The notes beneath the pieces were generated by a model. The model worked only from the letters and a program-made list of their open reading frames with translations, had not been told where the DNA came from and did no database searches. The translations under genes and the position numbers were made by a program. A stretch of DNA of 64,000 nucleotides from DASUPK01 sp963782345 (GTDB taxonomy: Bacteria > Actinomycetota > Thermoleophilia > Solirubrobacterales > 70-9): assembly GCA_963782345.1 (NCBI GenBank), contig CAWAJF010000005.1, forward strand, positions 434,001-498,000, read 5' to 3'. Positions 58,297 through 64,000 of this stretch are shown here, in pieces (within the stretch, counting starts at the first letter, position 1; each line of letters opens with the position of its first letter).

Positions 58297-60627
58297 ATGA
58301 ACCCCATATCGACCAGCCGGGTCGATCTGCACTGCCACTCAACCGCCTCCGAGATCTCGAAGCTGGGGATCCAGCGGAGCCTCGGACTTCCCGAGTGTGC
58401 GACGCCGCCCGAGGAGGTCTACGAGCTCGCGAAGCGGCGCCGCATGGACTTCGTGACGATCACCGATCACGACACGATCGACGGTTGCCTCGAGATCGCC
58501 GACCGCGACGACGTCTTCATCTCGGAAGAGCTCACCGTTTGGTTTCGGGGCGAGCCGCAGGCGGTCCACCTCCTCTGCCTCGGGATCAGCCCCGACGACC
58601 ACGCCTGGTTGCAGGAGCACAACGGCGACCTCGAGGCGTGCGCCGAGTACCTCCATTGCAACGAGATCGCCTGTTCCCTCGCACACCCCTTCTACGCGGT
58701 CGAGGCGCCCCTCACGCCGGCGCATCGCAGAAAGCTCGCGCAGCTTTTCCCGGTATGGGAGACCCGCAACGGCTCCCGCGCGCGCGAGCTCAACATGCCG
58801 GCCGCGATCTACATCGAGACACACGGTGGAACCGGCACCGGCGGCTCGGATGACCATGCCGGCGTGGACATCGGGCGGACGTTCACAGAGACGCCACCCG
58901 CCGCCACGCCGGAAGAGCTTCTGCGGCACATCCGCGAGGGACGCGCCGATGCCCGAGGGGAGCAGGGCAGCGCCGCGAAGTGGGCGCACTCGGCGATGGC
59001 GCTCGGCACGCGGGCGCTGCTGCTGGGTCAGGTCTCTGCACGTGCACGCAGTGCACGTGCAAGACCTGACCCCGGGGTTGAGCCCGACCCCGACGCGATT
59101 TTGAAGATCGCCGAGCGGGTGATGGCAGAGGGCGATCTCCGCGGCGGTGAGGCCGGGGGAGACCTCGGCCCGGAGGACGCCCGGGCCCTGCTTGGCGCCT
59201 TCGTCGACGCCGTCGGGCTGGAGCCCGGCCGAGCTCTGATCGAGCACATGCAGGCCGAGGAGTTCAGCCACGCAGAGCTCGCCCGGCGCGCGCGCCGCAC
59301 CCACGAGCGCCGGCTGCGCGGGGTCGTCGAGGAGACGGTCGATGCGGCCGGAAGCGGGGGAGAGCCGTCCGAGCTCGCCGGCCGCGCGGTTGAGGCCGGC
59401 CGCCGGCTCTTCCGAGCGGCGATCCCGGCAGTCCCCTATGCACCGGCAACCGCTTTCTTGGGGAGCGAGAAGGCGAAGCTCATTCCCCGAGAGGGCCCGA
59501 AGCGCGTCGCCCTGGTCGCCGACGCGATCGGCGGCGTGCACGGCGTCACGCACACGATCGAGCGGATCCGCGAGCTCGGCGTCTCGGGCTACGAGGTCGA
59601 GGTCATCGGCACCGACCGCAACGTGGACCGCCGGCTCTCGGCGGTCGCCGAGGTCGAGATGCCCTTCTACGCCGGGCTGGAGATCGGTGTCCCGAGCCTC
59701 CCCGCGATGGTCGAGGTGGTGGCCGAGGGCCGCTTCGACGCGGTGCACCTGACGGCGCCCGGGCCTGCAGGGGTGACCGCGGCGCTGATCGCGCGCATCA
59801 TGGACCTCCCGGTGCTGGGCAGCTGGCACACCGAGCTGGGCGCCTACGCGGGGCTGCGCTCCTCCTCGCCCGAGCTGGAGCAGGGGATGGACCTGGCCCT
59901 CTCGCTCTTCTACCGCCAGTGCGGCCGGGTGCTCTCGCCCAGCCCGGCCAGCGACGAGTCGCTCACGCGCCTCGGCATCGAGGGCGACGCGATCGGCCGC
60001 TGGGGCCGCGGCGTGGACACCTCGCGGTTCGACCCCGCCCTCCGCGACGCCGACTCCTACCCGGGCCAGATCAAGGTCCTATATGCAGGGAGGCTGACGA
60101 AGGAGAAGGGGGTCGAGCTGCTGGCCGACTCCTTCATCCGCGCTCACGAGGCCGATCCGAGGCTCCACCTCCTGCTCGCCGGCGGTGGGCCCGAGGAGGA
60201 GATGCTCCGAGGCCGCCTCGGCGAGCGCGCGACCTTCCTCGGCTGGCTGGAGGGGGACGAGCTGCCGCGGGCCTACGCCAGCGCCGATCTCTTCCTCTTC
60301 TGCGGCCGGACGGACACCTTCGGCCAGGTCCTCGTCGAGGCGGGCGCCAGCGGGCTGCCCTCGGTGGCGGTGGACGAAGGCGGACCCTCGTCGATCGTCG
60401 TCGATGGAGGGACCGGACGGCTGTGCGACCCCGACCCGGGCATGCTCGCCGCGGCGATCCTGCAGCTCGCCGACTCCCCCGCCTGGAGGGCCAAGCTCGG
60501 CCGTCAGGCCCTCGAGGCCGCCCGATCCCGTACCTGGGCGGCTTCGATGACCCAGCTCGCCGACGGCTACGACCGGGTGATCGAGCCGGCCGCTCAGCCC
60601 CGCATCAAGCTCGTCAGGGCCGCCTAG
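58297..60627 (+). CDS. PHP-domain / family-4 glycosyltransferase fusion
   Basis: A 776-residue two-part protein. Residues ~5-235 are a PHP phosphoesterase-like domain: VDLHCHSTASE, TITDHDTIDG, ACSLAHPFYAVE and GGSDDHAGVD are its metal motifs. A linker (~243-262) is encoded by a REP-type palindrome. From ~395 a GT4 glycosyltransferase follows: GGVHGVTHTIERI, SWHTELGAYAG, YAGRLTKEKGVELLADSF and VEAGASGLPSVAVDEGG. It may be a phosphate-starvation glycosyltransferase, for example making glycolipids (inference from promoter and neighbours). Ribosome binding site AGAGGG precedes the ATG. Confidence 0.88.
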   Translation: MNPISTSRVDLHCHSTASEISKLGIQRSLGLPECATPPEEVYELAKRRRMDFVTITDHDTIDGCLEIADRDDVFISEELTVWFRGEPQAVHLLCLGISPDDHAWLQEHNGDLEACAEYLHCNEIACSLAHPFYAVEAPLTPAHRRKLAQLFPVWETRNGSRARELNMPAAIYIETHGGTGTGGSDDHAGVDIGRTFTETPPAATPEELLRHIREGRADARGEQGSAAKWAHSAMALGTRALLLGQVSARARSARARPDPGVEPDPDAILKIAERVMAEGDLRGGEAGGDLGPEDARALLGAFVDAVGLEPGRALIEHMQAEEFSHAELARRARRTHERRLRGVVEETVDAAGSGGEPSELAGRAVEAGRRLFRAAIPAVPYAPATAFLGSEKAKLIPREGPKRVALVADAIGGVHGVTHTIERIRELGVSGYEVEVIGTDRNVDRRLSAVAEVEMPFYAGLEIGVPSLPAMVEVVAEGRFDAVHLTAPGPAGVTAALIARIMDLPVLGSWHTELGAYAGLRSSSPELEQGMDLALSLFYRQCGRVLSPSPASDESLTRLGIEGDAIGRWGRGVDTSRFDPALRDADSYPGQIKVLYAGRLTKEKGVELLADSFIRAHEADPRLHLLLAGGGPEEEMLRGRLGERATFLGWLEGDELPRAYASADLFLFCGRTDTFGQVLVEAGASGLPSVAVDEGGPSSIVVDGGTGRLCDPDPGMLAAAILQLADSPAWRAKLGRQALEAARSRTWAASMTQLADGYDRVIEPAAQPRIKLVRAA
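59025..59077. repeat. REP-type palindrome inside the PHP-glycosyltransferase gene
   Basis: Arms GGGTCAGGTCT...GCACGTGCAC (59025-59047) and GTGCACGTGCAAGACCTGACCC (59051-59072) pair around three bases with one 1-base bulge, followed by CGGGG. The outer GGGTCAGGTCT matches the RAYT element ends at 55112 and 56009. It keeps the reading frame and encodes an Arg/Ala-rich linker. Confidence 0.8.
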
Positions 60628-60650
60628 AAGACCCTCTAAGGTCTCTGGGT

Positions 60651-62840
60651 GTGACCGACGAGGTAGCCCAGCGCGCGGCGGAATCGAGCGGCCCGGCCGC
60701 AGACGGCGGCGCCGCGATCGCTCCGGAGACGGTGCGGACGAGCGCCTCCGAGCCCGACCTGAACGACCCCTCTCTCTACTTCAACCGCGAGCTCTCCTGG
60801 CTCGACTTCAACGACAGGGTCCTGCAGCTCGCCGAGGATCCCCGCGTCCCACTGCTCGAGCGCGTCAACTTCGCCGCGATCTACGAGGACAACCTCGACG
60901 AGTTCTTCATGGTGCGCGTCGCCGGCCTGCACGACCAGGTCGAGTCGAAGATCGACGCGCGCGGCGCCGACGCGATGTCCGCCGCCGACGTGATCGAGCT
61001 GATCCGCCAGCGGACGATCGATCTGCGCGGCCGGCTCTGCCGCTGCTTCGCGGAGGAGATCCGCCCGGCGCTCTCGGAGCACGGCATTCGCATCCTCTCC
61101 CTGCCCGACGCCAACGCGGAGGAGCGGGAGGAGGTCGAGCATCTCTTCACCAGCCAGGTCTTCCCGGCGCTCACCCCACTGGTGATCGGGCGCGGCCGTC
61201 CCTTCCCCTACATCTCGAACATGTCCCTGAACTGGGGAGTCCTGCTCCGCAACCCGGAGAAGGACGAGGAGGTCGCCGCCCGCGTCAAGGTGCCGAAGGA
61301 GCTGCTGCGGCGGTTCCTCTCGATCGGCGACGGCCTCACCTTCGTCCCCCTCGAGGACGTGATCGCGGCCAATCTCGATGACCTCTTCCCCGGGATGGAG
61401 ATCGTCCACCACTCACTCTTCCGGGTCACGCGCGACACCGACTACGACGTCTCCGACGAGGCCGACGACCTCCTGCTGGCGGTCGAGGAGGAGGTCCGCC
61501 GCCGGCGCTTCGGCGAGGTCGTCCGACTCGAGGTGGCCCCGGAGATGGAGCCCCGCCTGCGCGACCAGCTGATGGAGGCGATGGGGATCGACCCCGAGCA
61601 GCTCTTCGAGAGCCCGGGACTGCTCGGCCTCGACGATCTCACCGACATCTACTCGGTCCAGGGGTTCCGCGAGCTTCGCTATCCGCCATGGCAGGGAGTC
61701 ACCCCGGCCCAGCTGCAGCAGGGAAGCCGCACCCAGCGCGAGGTGGACGTCTTCGGCGCCATGCGCCAGGGCGACATCCTCGTCCACCACCCCTATGACT
61801 CATTCGGGGGATCGGTCGAGCGCTTCGTGCGCCAGGCGGTCGAGGACCCCAATGTCCTCGCGATCAAGCAGACGGTCTACCGGACCAGCGCCGACTCGCC
61901 GCTCGTGCCGGGCCTGATCGAGGCCTCGGAGGCGGGCAAGCAGGCCGTTTGCCTGGTGGAGCTCAAGGCCCGCTTCGACGAGAGCGCCAACATCCGCTGG
62001 GCGAGGGCGCTGGAGGAGGCGGGCGTCCACGTCGTCTACGGCATCCCCGGCCTGAAGACCCACGTCAAGTGCATCCTGGTCGCCCGGCGCGAGGGCGATG
62101 GTGTCCGCAACTACGTCCATATCGGGACGGGTAACTACAACCCGAAGACCGCCCGGATCTACACGGACTTCGGCCTCTTCACCTCCAACCAGGAGATCGG
62201 CGACGACATCGCCGAGATGTTCAACTACCTGACCGGCTACGCCCGCCCGAGCGGCTACCGCAAGGTGCTCGTCGCGCCGTTCAACCTGAAGGAGGGGATC
62301 GTCGGAGAGATCGAGCGGACGATCGAGGCTCATTCGCCGGAGCGGCCCGCGCGGATCCGGATGAAGATGAACTCGCTGCTCGATCCACCCTGCATCCGAG
62401 CGCTCTACCGCGCCTCGCAGGCCGGGGTCCAGGTCAATCTCAACATTCGCGGCATCTGCGCGTTGCGGCCCGGGGTCCAGGGTGTCTCGGAGAACATCCG
62501 GGTCGTCTCTGTCGTCGGCCGCTTCCTCGAGCACTCGAGGATCTACTCGTTCGAGCGGCCGGATGAGACGCAGCTCCTGATCGGTTCCGCCGACCTGATG
62601 CCCCGGAACCTCTACAACCGCGTCGAGCTTGTCACCCCGGTGCAGGACCCGGCGAACCGCGATCAGCTCACGGACGCCCTCGATCGAGCCTTCGCCGACA
62701 ACACCAACTCGTGGGAGCTGGGCAGCGACGGCGTCTGGTCGCGGCGCACGATCAACGGCGACCCACCGCGGAGCATGCAGGGGGAGCTGATGGAGCGTCA
62801 CGCGCGACGCGCAGAGGAGGCGGCCACCACGGCCGTCTGA
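60651..62840 (+). CDS. ppk1: Polyphosphate kinase 1
   Basis: A 729-residue polyphosphate kinase that makes inorganic polyphosphate from ATP. The N-domain starts with YFNRELSWLDFNDRVL. The phosphorylated His is in VHIGTGNYNPKTARIYTD, with a second conserved His in YGIPGLKTHVKCIL, and LIGSADLMPRNLYNRVEL near the end. ATP-binding Arg/Lys are conserved around KARFDESANIRWAR. GTG 60651 starts 24 bases after the PHP-glycosyltransferase stop, so the genes are probably co-transcribed. Confidence 0.96.
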   Translation: MTDEVAQRAAESSGPAADGGAAIAPETVRTSASEPDLNDPSLYFNRELSWLDFNDRVLQLAEDPRVPLLERVNFAAIYEDNLDEFFMVRVAGLHDQVESKIDARGADAMSAADVIELIRQRTIDLRGRLCRCFAEEIRPALSEHGIRILSLPDANAEEREEVEHLFTSQVFPALTPLVIGRGRPFPYISNMSLNWGVLLRNPEKDEEVAARVKVPKELLRRFLSIGDGLTFVPLEDVIAANLDDLFPGMEIVHHSLFRVTRDTDYDVSDEADDLLLAVEEEVRRRRFGEVVRLEVAPEMEPRLRDQLMEAMGIDPEQLFESPGLLGLDDLTDIYSVQGFRELRYPPWQGVTPAQLQQGSRTQREVDVFGAMRQGDILVHHPYDSFGGSVERFVRQAVEDPNVLAIKQTVYRTSADSPLVPGLIEASEAGKQAVCLVELKARFDESANIRWARALEEAGVHVVYGIPGLKTHVKCILVARREGDGVRNYVHIGTGNYNPKTARIYTDFGLFTSNQEIGDDIAEMFNYLTGYARPSGYRKVLVAPFNLKEGIVGEIERTIEAHSPERPARIRMKMNSLLDPPCIRALYRASQAGVQVNLNIRGICALRPGVQGVSENIRVVSVVGRFLEHSRIYSFERPDETQLLIGSADLMPRNLYNRVELVTPVQDPANRDQLTDALDRAFADNTNSWELGSDGVWSRRTINGDPPRSMQGELMERHARRAEEAATTAV

Positions 62841-62883
62841 CCAAGGCTCGCCGCACGCTGAGCCTCCTGCTAGGTTGGCGCCC

Positions 62884-63504
62884 GTGGCCCGGTTCTCCTT
62901 AGTCCCGAAGGACCGCGTCTTCTTCGATCTATTCGCCGAAGGGGGCCAGAACACCCTTCGGACCGCGAAGCTCCTGCGCGACCTGCTCGAGCGCTGGCCG
63001 GACGACGGCGGCCTGGCGACGGACATCCTGAAGGCGGAGCAGGAGGGCGACCGGATCACCCACGACATCATCCGGCGCCTCAACACGACGTTCGTCACTC
63101 CGATCGACCGCGAGGACATCTTCGCCCTCGCGACGCAGATGGACGACATCGTCGACGACATCGAGGAGACCGCCGACTTCATGGGGCTGTACCAGATCGA
63201 GGCACCGATGGACCAGTCGCTGGCCATGGCGGAGGTCCTGGTCAAGTCGTGTGAGCAGCTCTACGGGCTGCTTCAGAACCTGCGTGGCTTCAAGGACCTC
63301 GACCACTACTGGATCGAGATCCACCGGCTGGAGAACGACGGCGACCGGATCTACCGCGACGCGGTGGCTTCGCTGTTCTCCAACGGGATCGACCCGATGG
63401 TCGTGATCAGGTGGCGCGACATATTCCTGAGGCTCGAGCGCGCCATCGACGCAACCGAGACGACCGCCTCCATCCTGGAAGGCATCATCGTCAAGAACGC
63501 GTGA
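62884..63504 (+). CDS. DUF47/PhoU-like phosphate transport accessory protein
   Basis: A 206-residue all-helical protein of the DUF47 (YkaA/Pit accessory) family, related to PhoU. It has the metal-binding helices EQEGDRITHDIIRRLNTTF, PIDREDIFALATQMDDIVDDIEE and VIRWRDIFLRLERAIDATETTA. GTG 62884 is preferred over TTG 62875. Its stop overlaps the Pit transporter by 4 bp; such DUF47-pit pairs are a standard low-affinity phosphate uptake unit. Confidence 0.92.
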   Translation: MARFSLVPKDRVFFDLFAEGGQNTLRTAKLLRDLLERWPDDGGLATDILKAEQEGDRITHDIIRRLNTTFVTPIDREDIFALATQMDDIVDDIEETADFMGLYQIEAPMDQSLAMAEVLVKSCEQLYGLLQNLRGFKDLDHYWIEIHRLENDGDRIYRDAVASLFSNGIDPMVVIRWRDIFLRLERAIDATETTASILEGIIVKNA

Positions 63505-64000
63505 GCGCAAACGACATAGTCCTCGTGATCGTCGTGGGCACCGCTCTCGTCTTCGACTTCACCAACGGCTTTCACGACACGGCGAACGTGGTCGCCACGT
63601 CGATCTCCACCCACGCGATGCCCCCGCGGATCGCCGTCGCCTACGCCGCGGCCTTCAACTTCCTCGGCGCGTTCATCTCGCTCGCGGTCGCGGCGACCGT
63701 CGCGACGGGGGTTGTGGATTCGAATGTGATCACGCCCACCGTCGTCTTCGCCGGACTGGTGGGGGCGATCATCTGGAACCTTGCCACCTGGTACTTCGGT
63801 CTTCCCTCGAGCTCTTCGCATGCTCTGATCGGCGGGGTCGTCGGCTCCGCTTTCGCGGCGGCGGGAAGCGCGGCCATCATCAGCGGTGGGTTGTTCGGCA
63901 AGGTGCTGATCCCGGCCGTGATCGCGCCGGTCGTTGCGTTTGTGGTTGGAGCGATCGCAATCAACATCGTCTACGGCGTCCTTGGCCGGGAGCGCCCCGG
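63501..64000 (+). CDS. pit: Inorganic phosphate transporter, Pit family (3' end outside window)
   Basis: The first ~166 codons of a Pit-family phosphate permease. The N-terminal signature FDFTNGFHDTANVVATSIST (GFHDTAN repeat) is complete, and the LPSSSSHALIGGVVGSAF loop is typical. Five hydrophobic helices are visible. GTG 63501 overlaps the DUF47 stop. Pit proteins carry metal-phosphate by proton symport. The frame runs off the window end. Confidence 0.94.
   Translation, partial: MSANDIVLVIVVGTALVFDFTNGFHDTANVVATSISTHAMPPRIAVAYAAAFNFLGAFISLAVAATVATGVVDSNVITPTVVFAGLVGAIIWNLATWYFGLPSSSSHALIGGVVGSAFAAAGSAAIISGGLFGKVLIPAVIAPVVAFVVGAIAINIVYGVLGRERP

Overview
The window is about 64 kb of very GC-rich, gene-dense bacterial chromosome. 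Many genes overlap by 4 bp and GTG/TTG starts are frequent. Gene content (a diheme QcrC-type bc1 complex with caa3 oxidase, PstSCAB-PhoU with PhoB-type regulators, an ArsJ/GAPDH arsenic operon, CHAD proteins, many Arg/Ala-rich proteins) points to an actinobacterium. A member of the Thermoleophilia (Solirubrobacterales-like) is my best guess; that placement is inference, because no rRNA, tRNA or core ribosomal gene is present. I saw no CRISPR array, prophage or plasmid origin.

Layout. 1-5.1 kb: end of a GAF-GGDEF diguanylate cyclase, a TMEM175-like membrane protein, a metallophosphoesterase pair, a sulfotransferase and small membrane proteins. 5.2-13.3 kb: a complete respiratory cluster ctaC-ctaD-ctaE-(133 aa membrane protein)-qcrC-qcrA-qcrB with convergent ctaG. 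13.3-20.6 kb: an SDR, then a coupled operon of a pyruvate-oxidase-like ThDP enzyme, an enolase-superfamily enzyme and a 1075-residue FAD/Fe-S dehydrogenase. 20.6-34.6 kb: mixed metabolism and envelope genes (GH15 glycosidase, HAD phosphatase, an MFS transporter with a long coiled-coil tail, lipoate-ligase family protein, two enoyl-CoA hydratases, YjbQ, DMT exporter, HD hydrolase, M23 peptidase, UppP, CDF transporter).

35-42 kb: the phosphate locus, with a PhoB-type response regulator, a divergent PstS-like protein, a receiver-less PhoB-type DNA-binding protein, then pstS-pstC-pstA-pstB-phoU. No sensor kinase lies in the locus. 42-45.7 kb: a pyruvate-kinase-like protein, a YbhN-like membrane protein and a TIM-barrel isomerase. 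45.8-52 kb: an arsenic island of two divergent operons, arsC-gapdh-arsJ-acr3 on the minus strand and arsR-arsM-R2lox-like diiron protein on the plus strand. 52-64 kb: a polyphosphate/phosphate region with Ppx, a methyltransferase, two CHAD proteins, a RAYT (REP-associated) transposase, GH31, a PHP-glycosyltransferase fusion, Ppk1, a DUF47 PhoU-like protein and the start of a Pit transporter.

The most interesting signals are these. (1) Three promoters with the same architecture (TTCAC, 11 bp later TTYACR, 17 bp, TAACNA) precede the receiver-less regulator, pstS and, 21 kb away, the PHP-glycosyltransferase/ppk/Pit genes; this suggests one phosphate regulon. (2) An R2lox-like diiron oxidase is translationally coupled to arsM. 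(3) A RAYT element has ends that carry the stop codons of both neighbours, and a related REP palindrome sits in frame inside the PHP-glycosyltransferase gene.
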